Origin: Peptococcaceae bacterium
GTDB lineage: Bacteria > Bacillota > Peptococcia > Peptococcales > Peptococcaceae
NCBI GenBank assembly: GCA_900759105.1
Contig: CAAETY010000147.1
Span: 1-64,000, forward strand
Length of the DNA: 64,000 nucleotides
Direction: 5' to 3'
The translations under genes were made by a program, and so were the position numbers. The notes under the pieces are model-generated. The model did not search any database. It saw nothing but the letters and a program-made list of their open reading frames with translations, and was not told the origin of the DNA. Shown here one piece after another: positions 8,566-16,968 of this stretch (positions are counted from its first letter, which is position 1; every line of letters begins with the position of its first letter).

Positions 8566-9789
8566 ATGGCTGAGAAGAAAAAAATTGGCTTGGTAACACG
8601 TCTCATCATCGGGATTGTTATCGGTCTCCTGCTTGGGATGGTTGTACCTGAGTTTGTCATCCGTGCGTTGGCAACTGCCGGGGCCATCTTTGGCAGCTAT
8701 TTAAGTTACATTATTCCATTGATGATCGTGAGCTTTGTTGCAACCGGGATTGGGCACTTAACCAGCGGTGGTGCCGGCAAGCTTTTGCTTGCAACCGTGG
8801 CAATTGCATATTGCTCCACCATTATTGCCGGGACCTTTGCATATACTGTTGACAGTGCAATTTTCCCTAGCTTCATTACACCTGAAATCATCGCTAATTT
8901 CAAAGAAACCAGTGGTGTAGCGGTTGAACCGTACTTGGAATTCGTTCTTACTCCGGTTTTTGACGTAACCACCGCAATTGTGCTTGCATTTATTTTCGGG
9001 ATTGGCATTATTACCCTTCGTAACACCAAAGAACACAACGAAGTGGCTGAATTAATGCTCAAACTCTTTGACGGCTTCCAAGCCATCATCAACCTCGCAC
9101 TTTCTAAGACCATCTTGCCATTGCTTCCTTTCTACATCGGTATCACCTTCGCTAAGATGAGCTATACCGGTGAAGTATGGAGCGTACTCAAGGTATTCTG
9201 GAAGGTCTTTGTCATCATCTTGATTCTCCACCTCATTTACTTGACCGTTGCATTCTGCATCGCCGGTGGTATATCCAAGAAGAGCCCACTCTTCCTCATG
9301 AAGAACCAAATCCCTGGCTACATGACTGCAGTTGGGACTCAAAGCTCTGCAATCACCATTCCTGTAAACGTGAAGTGTGCGGAAGCAAACGGCGTATCCA
9401 AGAGTATTCGTGAATTCGTTGTACCGCTTTGCGCAACCATCCACTTGGCAGGTAGTACCATTACCATCACCAGCTGTGCGACCGGGGTATTGATGATGAG
9501 CAACATGCCACACAACTTGAGCTTGATGCTTCCATTCATTTTCACCCTCGGCGTTGTTATGATTGCTGCACCGGGTGCACCGGGCGGCGCAATCATGAGT
9601 GCACTTTCCTTCTTGCCAATGATCGGCATTCCTGTAGAAGGTGCATTGGCATCCTTGATGATTGCCCTTTACCTTACCCAAGACTCCTTCGGGACTGCTT
9701 GTAACGTATCCGGTGACAACGCTATCGCTGTCATTATCGATACCTTAAAGGACAAAATTACCGGGACGAAGAGCGGCAAAGCTGCATAA
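8566..9789 (+). CDS. Dicarboxylate/amino acid:cation symporter (DAACS family)
   Basis: The 407-aa membrane protein has the DAACS (GltP/SstT/DctA) layout: eight hydrophobic helices with two re-entrant hairpin segments. The Ser-rich signature appears as TQSSAITIPV (near residue 257), the NMDGT-like position reads AGSTITIT (near 292), and the C-terminal segment has the typical CNVSGDNAIAV. It should bring an acidic amino acid, serine/threonine or a dicarboxylate into the cell with Na+ or H+. It starts at an ATG behind a G-rich ribosome site and ends at a strong terminator, so it is monocistronic. Changes in the NMDGT motif mean the substrate cannot be assigned. Confidence 0.92.
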   Translation: MAEKKKIGLVTRLIIGIVIGLLLGMVVPEFVIRALATAGAIFGSYLSYIIPLMIVSFVATGIGHLTSGGAGKLLLATVAIAYCSTIIAGTFAYTVDSAIFPSFITPEIIANFKETSGVAVEPYLEFVLTPVFDVTTAIVLAFIFGIGIITLRNTKEHNEVAELMLKLFDGFQAIINLALSKTILPLLPFYIGITFAKMSYTGEVWSVLKVFWKVFVIILILHLIYLTVAFCIAGGISKKSPLFLMKNQIPGYMTAVGTQSSAITIPVNVKCAEANGVSKSIREFVVPLCATIHLAGSTITITSCATGVLMMSNMPHNLSLMLPFIFTLGVVMIAAPGAPGGAIMSALSFLPMIGIPVEGALASLMIALYLTQDSFGTACNVSGDNAIAVIIDTLKDKITGTKSGKAA

Positions 9790-9800
9790 TTTGTTATCAA

Positions 9801-9834
9801 AAAGCGACTGTTTGCGAAAACAGTCGCTTTTTTT
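9801..9834 (+). terminator. Rho-independent terminator after the symporter
   Basis: The stem AAAGCGACTGTTT/AAACAGTCGCTTT has a 4-base loop and is followed by a T run. Confidence 0.92.
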
Positions 9835-9867
9835 GTTGGGTTTTGGCATAAAGTGGGCAAATACCCC

Positions 9868-9896
9868 TTGAATTATCGGTAAGAAACATTTATAAT
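9868..9896 (+). promoter_or_regulatory. Strong sigma-A promoter in front of the candidate ncRNA
   Basis: TTGAAT (9868-9873) and a perfect TATAAT (9891-9896) are separated by 17 bases. No plus-strand coding frame with a ribosome site follows before the terminator at 10076-10115. Confidence 0.75.
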
Positions 9897-9902
9897 AAGT
9901 AA

Positions 9903-10115
9903 AAACAAAGATTATGAAAGAGAAAACGTAGGCCAGGGGGCCTACGGGAACATTGCAAATCGTTTGTTTTCTCAATCAATCCTTCTTCGTTTTATTTTCT
10001 GCTTATCACAGGAACGGCCCCAGAACATTCCCTTCAGACTGTTTTGGGGTCGTTTCACGTCATGGCAACAATAAAAAAGCAGCGTTTTTTGCTTGTGCAA
10101 GAACGCTGCTTTTTT
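9903..10115 (+). ncRNA. Candidate structured small RNA, about 210 nt
   Basis: A strong promoter just upstream and a terminator at the end delimit a transcript with no credible coding frame. It can fold into stable elements: CGTAGGCC/GGCCTACG (9927-9946) inside the longer pairing GAGAAAAC (9920-9927) with GTTTTCTC (9966-9973), and a 14-bp stem AACGGCCCCAGAAC/GTTTTGGGGTCGTT (10013-10054, two or three G-U pairs) with a pyrimidine-rich loop. A long C/U-rich single strand lies between them. The size and isolated position recall 6S-type or other housekeeping RNAs, but I could not match a known consensus. It lies between a transporter gene and a Crp/Fnr regulator gene. Confidence 0.55.
10076..10115. 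terminator. Bidirectional terminator (ncRNA and Crp/Fnr gene)
   Basis: The stem AAAGCAGCGTT/AACGCTGCTTT has T runs on the plus strand to the right and on the minus strand to the left, so it can serve both the small RNA and the regulator gene ending at 10121. Confidence 0.85.
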
Positions 10116-10120
10116 GATGG

Positions 10121-10789
10121 TTATTTTTTGTAGTCAATTTTTCGAATGCCTTGGGCATACTCTTGAAGCATGTCTTCATCGATGATTTCGATGCAATTGC
10201 CATTGTAGGCAATGCAGCCGGCGCTTCTGAGTGCAAGGATGATTTTGTTGGCGGTAATGCGGTGCATGCCCAAAAAACGGGCGATGTCAGCAACGCTGCA
10301 AAAACGTGAAAAGCGAAGCTTGCCGTCGACTCTTTCCGAACGCTCAATGATAAAACTTGCCACGCGCGGTGCGGCTTGTCCTTTTTGTTTGGCCACGAAA
10401 TTACTTACAAGGGTGGAATATTCGCCAAGCAGACGGTATAAGAGCTCCTTCATCACTGTCGGGTGACGATCGAGAAATTCGTCAAATTCTTCGGCAGTAA
10501 GGCGGTGCGCGCGAATTGGTGAAAGCGCAATCATTTCACTGCTGCTAATGGTTGCTTGCGGGCTGCTGTATTGGATATAGGGGCCGACTAAGGAATAAAC
10601 AGATTCTCCGGGTGTATATTCTTCAAAAAAGATATTTTCACCGGTGGTGGTGGTCATTTGACGCATACAGTTACCTTCTACAAGGTAGTAAACGTAGCTG
10701 GCCTCGTCATCGTAGCTGAGTAAGTGCTCTCCTTTGGCAAATTCGACGAGCGGATACGACATGAGTTCTTTTAAAGCGACTTCGTCCAT
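10121..10789 (-). CDS. Crp/Fnr-family transcription regulator
   Basis: The 222-aa protein has a cyclic-nucleotide-binding-type beta barrel (about residues 14-105, with YYLVEGNCMRQM and a TPGES turn), a long dimerisation helix and a Crp-type winged helix (about 145-215, with SVADIARFLGMHRITANKIILALRSAG). The FNR Cys cluster and the full cAMP pocket signature are not seen, so the effector is unknown. The gene is transcribed away from the two DASS transporter genes, whose upstream regions each carry a TTAAC-N4-GTTAA dyad. That shape matches Crp/Fnr operators (compare TTGAT-N4-ATCAA for FNR and TTAAT-N4-ATTAA-like boxes for CprK). I infer, without proof, that it controls them. Confidence 0.9.
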   Translation of the reverse strand: MDEVALKELMSYPLVEFAKGEHLLSYDDEASYVYYLVEGNCMRQMTTTTGENIFFEEYTPGESVYSLVGPYIQYSSPQATISSSEMIALSPIRAHRLTAEEFDEFLDRHPTVMKELLYRLLGEYSTLVSNFVAKQKGQAAPRVASFIIERSERVDGKLRFSRFCSVADIARFLGMHRITANKIILALRSAGCIAYNGNCIEIIDEDMLQEYAQGIRKIDYKK

Positions 10790-11081
10790 AAAAACTTCAA
10801 AACCTCCTGACGCATGATTTTTATTTCCTATTATATAAGGATACCAGATTTTTGCGTTTGTATCAAACCAGACTGTTCCTAATTGGCCAAAAACTGCGTG
10901 ATTTTTTCTTATTTGCGTGGTTTGTATGTGCTTGCAAGTGATTCATGCAATGAAGGTGGGAGGGTAACAGTATAATTGGGGATAAAGCATGGAGGGGTTT
11001 ATCCCCTGTGGACATGGCGGCGATTCACGAAAATGCATAAAAATCTATTATTGCGGGTTAGTGTTAAATTAAAGGGCAAAA

Positions 11082-11099
11082 AATTAACGAGGGTTAATT
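11082..11099. promoter_or_regulatory. Dyad operator candidate upstream of the first DASS transporter
   Basis: AATTAACGAGGGTTAATT is a perfect 7+4+7 inverted repeat. It recurs exactly at 12820-12837 in front of the paralogous transporter, inside a 24-base identical stretch. A candidate promoter lies at a matching distance downstream (CTGACA 11148-11153, TAGAAT 11172-11177). The dyad centre would fall about 93 bases before the start of transcription, a distance used by class I Crp-type activators. The rest of the 10790-11282 gap shows no gene. Confidence 0.65.
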
Positions 11100-11282
11100 A
11101 TTTTGCCGTAATCTTTGCGTTGTGACCGGGAAGTGTAGCATGGGCTACTGACAAATCCCTCTGCAAAGTGATAGAATGCTGATTGTCTAGCTGTGAGATA
11201 GAAATGATAAATAACCATTATGTACAGCTGGGACACTCTTTTTTTGATAAAAAGCAGAAGATGAAAGGATGAAAGTAAAAAA

Positions 11283-12761
11283 ATGAGTGCACAGAAGCAA
11301 AAACGTAATCTGTACCCTCTCCACGTAGTCGTTGGTTTTGCGATTATCGCGGCTTTCTGGATGATGCCACCAATCGAACCAATTACTGCCTTGGGGATGC
11401 GTTGTGCAGGCGCTTTCTTGGGTATGGTTTACCTTTGGAGTGCGGTAGACACCCTTTGGCCAAGTATGGTTGGCCTTTTCATGTTGGCAATTTCCGGTTA
11501 TGGTGGCGAAGCCGGCTTTAACGGCGTATGGATGCAAGCAGTCGGTGTATACACCGTTCTCTTGACCTTGTTCGCAATGGTACTTTTCGGTGCGATGGAC
11601 GAAGTTGGCGATACCAAGTATATTGCGAAATGGTTCCTCACCCGTTCTATCTTTAAGGGTCGTCCATTGGTATTTATGGCAGTGTTCTATGCAGCAGCCT
11701 TTGTTATGAGTGCTGTTTGCCAACCAATGACCGCGCTCATCATTCTCTGGCCTGTTGCCAGAAGCTTGATGGACACCATGAATGTTACACGTGAAGACAA
11801 AATCTGGAAATTCTTCTTTGTTGGGATGTTTGCAGTTTCCACTTTGGCGCAACCACTCTTCCCATTCATGGGTGCTCAGCTCATTCCTTACTCTGCTTTC
11901 CAAAGTATGACTGCTGCCATGGGCAACCCAATGACCATCCCAATGGCACAATATATGGTTGTTAATATGGTAATGACCACCCTCATCATGGCAGTTTTCC
12001 TTTTGGGTCTCAAGCTTTTGCGCGTGGATATGTCCAAGCTCAAGGCCATTGACCCTGAAATGATCAAGAAGGAAATGGAACTTCCTCCAATGACCTTGCC
12101 ACAAAAGCTTTATCTCCTTATGGTACCTGCATTCTTGGTAATGATGCTCGTACCAAGCTTCTTCCCTGATTTTGCTATTTGCAAAGCCCTCAATATGATT
12201 GGGCCAATGGGGATTACCCTTCTTTGGGTTATGCTCTTCTTGATTGTTCGTATTGATGGCAAGCCACTCTTGGACTTCAAGGAAGTAGCATATCATCAAT
12301 TCAGCTGGGGCATCTTCTTTATGATTGCTGCTGCAGTATTTGGTGCAAACACCTTGTCCAATCCTGAAACCGGGATTCCTGATTTCTTGATTCAAGCATT
12401 GACCCCAATCCTCGGTGGTCGCAGTGAAATGGTATTTGTTGCTATTCTCTTCACTACCGCATTGATTGTTACCAACTTTGCGAACAACGCTGCAATGGCA
12501 GTGGTGCTCATGCCGGTTGTACTCAACTTCTCCGATCAAATGGGTATCAACCCAATGCCTGTTGCAACCGGGGTTATTCTCATGGTATTCGTGGCAATGT
12601 TAACCCCTGCTGCATCTCCACACGCCGGGATGATGCACGGGATGAAACCAATCTATTCCACCAAGGAAATCTTGAGCGTTGGTTTCCCTATTTGTATGAT
12701 TGCGCTCTTGCTCTATATCTTTGTAGGGTATCCACTTTGCAAGATTCTCATGGGCGTGTAA
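11283..12761 (+). CDS. DASS/SLC13-type anion transporter, copy 1
   Basis: The 492-aa protein has about 11-12 hydrophobic segments and the divalent anion:sodium symporter fold: a GMRCAGAFLGMVYLW scaffold region, and the paired motifs NPMTIPMAQ and TNFANNAAMAVVLMP at the positions where DASS proteins carry their S-N-T-type substrate and sodium sites. Usual substrates are dicarboxylates, citrate, sulfate or related organic anions. It is highly similar over its whole length to the protein at 13014-14495, so this is a recent tandem duplication. It has its own upstream dyad, promoter region and terminator. Given the Crp/Fnr gene next door and the arylsulfotransferase 4 kb away, organic sulfates or organic acids are possible cargo, but this is not shown by sequence. 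Confidence 0.88.
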   Translation: MSAQKQKRNLYPLHVVVGFAIIAAFWMMPPIEPITALGMRCAGAFLGMVYLWSAVDTLWPSMVGLFMLAISGYGGEAGFNGVWMQAVGVYTVLLTLFAMVLFGAMDEVGDTKYIAKWFLTRSIFKGRPLVFMAVFYAAAFVMSAVCQPMTALIILWPVARSLMDTMNVTREDKIWKFFFVGMFAVSTLAQPLFPFMGAQLIPYSAFQSMTAAMGNPMTIPMAQYMVVNMVMTTLIMAVFLLGLKLLRVDMSKLKAIDPEMIKKEMELPPMTLPQKLYLLMVPAFLVMMLVPSFFPDFAICKALNMIGPMGITLLWVMLFLIVRIDGKPLLDFKEVAYHQFSWGIFFMIAAAVFGANTLSNPETGIPDFLIQALTPILGGRSEMVFVAILFTTALIVTNFANNAAMAVVLMPVVLNFSDQMGINPMPVATGVILMVFVAMLTPAASPHAGMMHGMKPIYSTKEILSVGFPICMIALLLYIFVGYPLCKILMGV

Positions 12762-12779
12762 GCAAACTGTAAAATCTCG

Positions 12780-12815
12780 AACACTCGCTTCAATATCGAA
12801 GCGAGTGTTTTTTTG
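12780..12815 (+). terminator. Rho-independent terminator after DASS copy 1
   Basis: The stem AACACTCGCTTC/GAAGCGAGTGTT has a 6-base loop and a seven-T tail. Confidence 0.92.
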
Positions 12816-12819
12816 CATA

Positions 12820-12837
12820 AATTAACGAGGGTTAATT
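12820..12837. promoter_or_regulatory. Dyad operator candidate upstream of the second DASS transporter
   Basis: This is an exact copy of the AATTAACGAGGGTTAATT dyad at 11082-11099. A TTATAT -10-like element begins at 12911, the same 88-base distance from the TTAAC core as in the first copy. GAAACGATAAATAA at 12937 also matches GAAATGATAAATAA at 11201. The whole control region was evidently duplicated with the gene. Confidence 0.65.
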
Positions 12838-13013
12838 ATTTTTGGACGAATTATGTCATCATTTAAAATGTGAAGTCTAGACTACTAATAAAAACCATTT
12901 ATAAGTGCTATTATATGGCATACAGGGGGTGAGATTGAAACGATAAATAAAAATTATTCTCCCGTAGCAATTTTTCTTTATGTTTATCCTAAAAAGAGAG
13001 AGGATGAAAAAAG

Positions 13014-14495
13014 ATGAGTGAACAAAAACAAAAACGTAATCTTTATCCGGTTCATTTGGTAGTTGGCTTTGGCATCATGGCATTATTCTGGCTCATGCCA
13101 CCAATTGAACCTATTACAGCACTCGGGATGCGCTGTGTTGGTGCGTTCCTTGGGATGGTCTATCTCTGGAGTGCTGTTGACACACTCTGGCCTAGTATGG
13201 TCGGGCTCTTCATGTTGGCAATTTCCGGTTATGGCGGTGATGGTGGCTTTAACGGCGTGTGGATGCAAGCTGTTGGGGTATACACCGTTCTCTTGACCTT
13301 GTTTGCAATGGTACTCTTTGGTGCGATGGATGAAGTTGGCGACACCAAGTACATTGCTAAATGGTTCTTGACCCGTTCTATCTTCAAGGGTCGTCCAATG
13401 GTGTTTATGGCAGTATTCTATGCATGCTGCTTCGTTTTGGCGGCAATCTGCTCTCCAATCACTTCTTTGATTATTCTTTGGCCTATCGCATTGAGCTTGA
13501 TGGATTCTGTTAACATCACTCGCGAAGACCGTTTGTGGAAGTATTTCTTCGTAGGGATGTTTGCGGTATCTACATTGGCACAGCCATTGTTCCCATTCTT
13601 GGGTGCACAGCTCATTCCTTATGCAGCATTCCAAAGTATGACCGCAGCAATGGGCAACCCAATGACCATTCCTATGGGCCAATACATGGCTGTTGACCTT
13701 ATCATGACTACTTTGGTAATGGCACTCTACCTCGTTGTTTTAAGATACGTATTGCGTGTTGACATGTCCAAGTTAAAAGCTGTTGACCCTGCAATGGTAG
13801 AAGAACAAATGCCACTGCCTAAGATGAATTTCCAACAAAAGGCATTCCTCTACATGATTCCTTGCTATTTGATAATGATTCTTTTGCCTAACTTCTTCCC
13901 TAACAATCCTGTATCCGCCGGTCTTAACTTTATCGGGCCTATGGGGATTACCATTGTTTGGGTAATGATTTTCCTTATCGTTCGTTGGAACGGCAAACCT
14001 CTCTTGGACTTCAAGGAAGTTGCATATCGTCAATTTAACTGGGGTATCTTCTTCATGATCGCAGCAGCTGTATTTGGCGCAAATACCTTGTCCAATCCAG
14101 ACACCGGTGTTCCTGCCTTCTTGATTAAAGCCTTGACCCCAATCCTCGGTGGCCGCAGTGAAATGGCATTCGTTGCCATCATGTTCACCACCGCATTGAT
14201 TATCACTAACTTCGCAAACAACGCTGCAATGGCCGTTGTACTCATGCCGGTTGTACTGAACTTCTCCAATGAAATGGGTATCAACCCAATGCCTGTTGCA
14301 ACCGGGGTTATCCTCATGGTATTCGTTGCGATGTTGACCCCTGCTGCATCCCCACACGCTGGCTTGATGCATGGGATGAAAAAGATTTACAACACCAAGG
14401 ATATTCTTTCGGTTGGGTTCCCAATCTGTATTGCGACCTTGCTATTGTACATTTTCATCGGTTACCCACTTTGCAAGGTGCTCATGGGTGTATAA
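13014..14495 (+). CDS. DASS/SLC13-type anion transporter, copy 2
   Basis: The 493-aa paralogue of the 11283-12761 protein keeps the same helices and the motifs NPMTIPMGQ and TNFANNAAMAVVLMP. The copies differ mainly in the central cytoplasmic loop (about residues 240-290) and in helix-lining residues such as the segment after VFYA, where copy 2 has CCFVLAAICSPITS. Such local divergence would fit a shifted substrate preference between otherwise redundant carriers. Each copy ends at its own terminator, so expression is set by its own dyad-containing leader. Start ATG follows GAGAGAGGATG. Confidence 0.88.
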   Translation: MSEQKQKRNLYPVHLVVGFGIMALFWLMPPIEPITALGMRCVGAFLGMVYLWSAVDTLWPSMVGLFMLAISGYGGDGGFNGVWMQAVGVYTVLLTLFAMVLFGAMDEVGDTKYIAKWFLTRSIFKGRPMVFMAVFYACCFVLAAICSPITSLIILWPIALSLMDSVNITREDRLWKYFFVGMFAVSTLAQPLFPFLGAQLIPYAAFQSMTAAMGNPMTIPMGQYMAVDLIMTTLVMALYLVVLRYVLRVDMSKLKAVDPAMVEEQMPLPKMNFQQKAFLYMIPCYLIMILLPNFFPNNPVSAGLNFIGPMGITIVWVMIFLIVRWNGKPLLDFKEVAYRQFNWGIFFMIAAAVFGANTLSNPDTGVPAFLIKALTPILGGRSEMAFVAIMFTTALIITNFANNAAMAVVLMPVVLNFSNEMGINPMPVATGVILMVFVAMLTPAASPHAGLMHGMKKIYNTKDILSVGFPICIATLLLYIFIGYPLCKVLMGV

Positions 14496-14516
14496 AACAG
14501 TCATCAATTAACTTTA

Positions 14517-14550
14517 AGTGCGCTGACTTGCTCAGCGCGCTTTTTTTTGT
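14517..14550 (+). terminator. Rho-independent terminator after DASS copy 2
   Basis: GCGCTGA and TCAGCGC flank a CTTGC loop, with a run of eight T following. Confidence 0.88.
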
Positions 14551-14579
14551 GTCGTGAATAAGTGCTTGAAGCGCACAAT

Positions 14580-14617
14580 AAAAGCGCACATCCTATCAAT
14601 TGGGATGTGCGCTTTGG
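14580..14617 (-). terminator. Terminator after azlD
   Basis: The stem AAAGCGCACATCC/GGGATGTGCGCTTT lies just past the azlD stop on the minus strand, followed there by a short T-rich tract. Confidence 0.75.
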
Positions 14618-14649
14618 TATTGATGTAGATGGTTGTGTTAATCGGGATA

Positions 14650-14949
14650 TTACAGGATGAGCTCAATTCCCAACACAACGGTGCAGCAAAAAACAGCCAC
14701 TTGAAATAAGCTTTTGCCTTGCCATGCGGCGATGATACCCACTAAAAGCGCACAAGCACCGGCAATGGGTGTATCGGTAGCGTGCAAAATTGCCGGGAAT
14801 GTCATGACGGCGAGGGTCACGTAAGGCACGTAGTATAAAAAGGAGTTTAAGGTTACATTGGTAATGGGCTTGCGAATGAGTGTCAAAGGCAGTACACGAA
14901 TGAGATAGCTTACAATGGCAATCACTGCGATATAAATGTAGATATTCAT
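14650..14949 (-). CDS. azlD: AzlD-family branched-chain amino acid export subunit
   Basis: This 99-aa membrane protein has four hydrophobic segments and the AzlD pattern (SYLIRVLPLTL near the N terminus, FLYYVPYVTLAVMTFPAIL in the middle). AzlD is the small partner of AzlC; together they are reported to export branched-chain amino acids or analogues. The ATG lies 2 bases after the azlC stop and its ribosome site (GAGGAGG) is inside the end of azlC, so the two are co-translated. A full-length brnQ importer gene at 25051-23705 could be the opposing activity. Confidence 0.9.
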   Translation of the reverse strand: MNIYIYIAVIAIVSYLIRVLPLTLIRKPITNVTLNSFLYYVPYVTLAVMTFPAILHATDTPIAGACALLVGIIAAWQGKSLFQVAVFCCTVVLGIELIL

Positions 14950-14951
14950 GC

Positions 14952-15716
14952 TTAGACCTCCTCGGGATCGTTATGAACCGGGAACAGGATGGCAGCGATG
15001 CCGGAAATAACCACGGTTAGAATGATGATGACGGTGCCGCTTGAAAGGTCACGCAGCCATGGGAGCAGGGTGGACGCATAGCTTGCAATAAAGCTAATCA
15101 GCACAATGGCACCGATTAAATGGTTGTTGCGACAAGGTGGGATGATAATGGCAAGAAACATTCCAAAGAGCGCCACGCCCAACGCTTCAACAATCACTGC
15201 CGGCAGCACATCTCCGGCAATAATACCGCAGGCGGTGCCAATTGCCCAGCCCGGAGAGGCGATGGCAAAGGCGCCGTAATTATAGAATGGGTTGATATAG
15301 CCGGGGCGCGCGATGCTGATGCCAAAGATTTCATCGGTAATGCCAAAGGCAACGAGAAAACGATGGTAGAAGGGCGTATTTTCGGAAAAACGTTGGCTCA
15401 AGGCGGCACTCATCAGCATGTAGCGGGCATTGGCAATAAGGCTCATAAGCGCCATTTGCGTGTAGGTGCCCAATGCAGCGATGACAGTGAGGGCAGCATA
15501 TTGACCGGCAGAGGCATTGACAAGGGCACTCAACAGAAAGCCTTGCAGTGCGTCAAGACCAACGGCACCGGCTTGGATACCCAAGGAAAAGGCGACGGCG
15601 AAATAACCGAGGGCGATGGGGATGCCGTCAAGAAACCCTTCGCGGAAGGCGGTGAGATTATCTTGATATGAATAGATACCGTGTTTTTCTTTTGGCAGGG
15701 ATTGAAGCGCTGACAT
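14952..15716 (-). CDS. azlC: AzlC-family branched-chain amino acid export subunit
   Basis: The 254-aa protein has the AzlC domain: FREGFLDGIPIALGYFAVAFSLG at about 24-46, NASAGQYAAL and LIANARYMLMSAALSQRF in the middle, and ITDEIFGI near 125. These are hallmark segments of the large subunit of the AzlCD exporter, which sits in the cytoplasmic membrane with about 6-7 helices. Start has AGGAGG 7 bases upstream. It is divergent from a LysR-type gene at 15843, the usual arrangement for a LysR regulator and its target. Confidence 0.92.
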   Translation of the reverse strand: MSALQSLPKEKHGIYSYQDNLTAFREGFLDGIPIALGYFAVAFSLGIQAGAVGLDALQGFLLSALVNASAGQYAALTVIAALGTYTQMALMSLIANARYMLMSAALSQRFSENTPFYHRFLVAFGITDEIFGISIARPGYINPFYNYGAFAIASPGWAIGTACGIIAGDVLPAVIVEALGVALFGMFLAIIIPPCRNNHLIGAIVLISFIASYASTLLPWLRDLSSGTVIIILTVVISGIAAILFPVHNDPEEV

Positions 15717-15842
15717 GAAAATGCCTCCTCTTTCTGTATAATAATGAAGCTTATGGCACCCATTATACGATTAGCGTTGACATTAGTAAAACGCATAATT
15801 ATTATGAACGTATAAGGAAATGAGATGAAGGGAAGTGTGCCC

Positions 15843-16709
15843 ATGCTATCGAAATATGACATTTTTTGTAAAGTGGTTGAATACGGTGGCTTTACCAAGG
15901 CTGCCAACGCCATTAGCTATTCTCAGAGTGCGGTGAGCCAAACAGTGAAAAATTTGGAGCAAGAGCTTGATTTGACCTTGTTGAATCGTGGGAAGGACGG
16001 TATTCACCTAACCGGTGACGGCGAAGCAATTTTTCCCTATATTCAAGGCATTGCCAACGCTGAAAAGGCACTGGTGCGCCGTCAAAAAGAATTGCACGGT
16101 TTGACAAACAGTGTCATTCGCATTGGCACATTTACGAGTGTGAGCCGCAATTTGCTTCCGGGCTGGATGGTTGATTTTAAGGCGCTGTATCCGGATATTC
16201 GCTTTGTCTTGGAGCAAGGGGAGTACACGACCATCAGCGAATGGGTGCAAAATGATGTGGTCGACTTTGGCTTTGTGAATATGCATGCCGCTCCTGATAT
16301 GGAAGGGCAGCTGCTTTACACCGATGAAATGTGTGCGGTGCTGCCGTTGGATCATCCTTTTGCAAAAAAAGAGGTGGTTAGCTTGCAGGCGCTTGCCGAG
16401 GAACCCTTGATTTTATTGGACGAAGGGGAATTTAACAGTCCCTTGCGTGCCTTTGAGCAAGCGGGGCTTGAGCCGCAAATCGCCTATGAAGTGTATGACG
16501 ATTACACCATCATCGCCATGGTTGAAAAGAAGCTCGGCATTTCTATGATGTATCGCAAGGTGCTCTGTGGCTACGAAGACCATGTGGCGTTGTGCCCGGT
16601 GGATGCAGACCTGAGCCGCCCGGTGGGCATGATTTGGAATAACTGGGACACCCTTCCGATTGCCGCACGCCGTTTTATCGAATTTATTGCCAAGCAACCG
16701 ATTGCGTAA
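15843..16709 (+). CDS. LysR-type transcription regulator
   Basis: The protein has a typical N-terminal LTTR helix-turn-helix (FCKVVEYGGFTKAANAISYSQSAVSQTVKNLEQEL) followed by a periplasmic-binding-protein-like effector domain (IRIGTFTSVSRNLLP onward). I chose the ATG that gives MLSKYDIF, where LysR proteins usually begin, with AAGGGA upstream; an in-frame ATG 18 bases earlier is possible. The gene is divergent from azlCD with a 126-base spacer, so it most likely regulates that exporter in response to an amino acid or analogue. It ends at a strong terminator. Confidence 0.9.
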   Translation: MLSKYDIFCKVVEYGGFTKAANAISYSQSAVSQTVKNLEQELDLTLLNRGKDGIHLTGDGEAIFPYIQGIANAEKALVRRQKELHGLTNSVIRIGTFTSVSRNLLPGWMVDFKALYPDIRFVLEQGEYTTISEWVQNDVVDFGFVNMHAAPDMEGQLLYTDEMCAVLPLDHPFAKKEVVSLQALAEEPLILLDEGEFNSPLRAFEQAGLEPQIAYEVYDDYTIIAMVEKKLGISMMYRKVLCGYEDHVALCPVDADLSRPVGMIWNNWDTLPIAARRFIEFIAKQPIA

Positions 16710-16758
16710 TTTAGCAAACGATTCAAACGCTTGCTTACTTATCGAGAAGCATAATATA

Positions 16759-16803
16759 AGCCCATTGTCTGTAGCATAGTCAGGCTACAGACAATGGGCT
16801 TTT
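16759..16803 (+). terminator. Terminator after the LysR gene
   Basis: An 18-bp perfect stem, AAGCCCATTGTCTGTAGC with its complement, has an 8-base loop and a short T tail. Confidence 0.88.
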
Positions 16804-16873
16804 GTATGTAAATGGTGAAAGAAAAAAGGAAACGTTAAATTCTCCTAAAACTGTAGCCCAGACTATCGGCGTA

Positions 16874-16919
16874 TTGAAAAAGTTCTTGCTATACTTAGTA
16901 TAAAGTTCGTTGATAACGA
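16874..16919 (+). promoter_or_regulatory. Probable promoter and downstream dyad of the arylsulfotransferase gene
   Basis: TTGAAA (16874-16879) and TAGTAT (16896-16901) are spaced by 16 bases. Immediately downstream, TCGTTGATAACGA (16907-16919) is a 5-3-5 inverted repeat at about the start of transcription, a position where a repressor could act. The leader from there to the gene is about 50 bases. Confidence 0.45.
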
Positions 16920-16968
16920 CGATGAAAGCTAAAACTATTGTAAACAATAAGAATCGGAGGATATTCGA

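Noticed and set aside
9903..10115. Naming the small RNA 6S (ssrS)
   Set aside because: Size and isolation fit, but I cannot show the long rod with central bubble; the predicted stems are separate hairpins.
11187..12539. Long open frame (450 codons) antisense to the first DASS transporter
   Set aside because: The composition is His/Cys/Asn-rich nonsense typical of the reverse of a codon-biased membrane gene; the plus strand has the clear family match and ribosome site. The similar frames behind the second transporter were rejected for the same reason.
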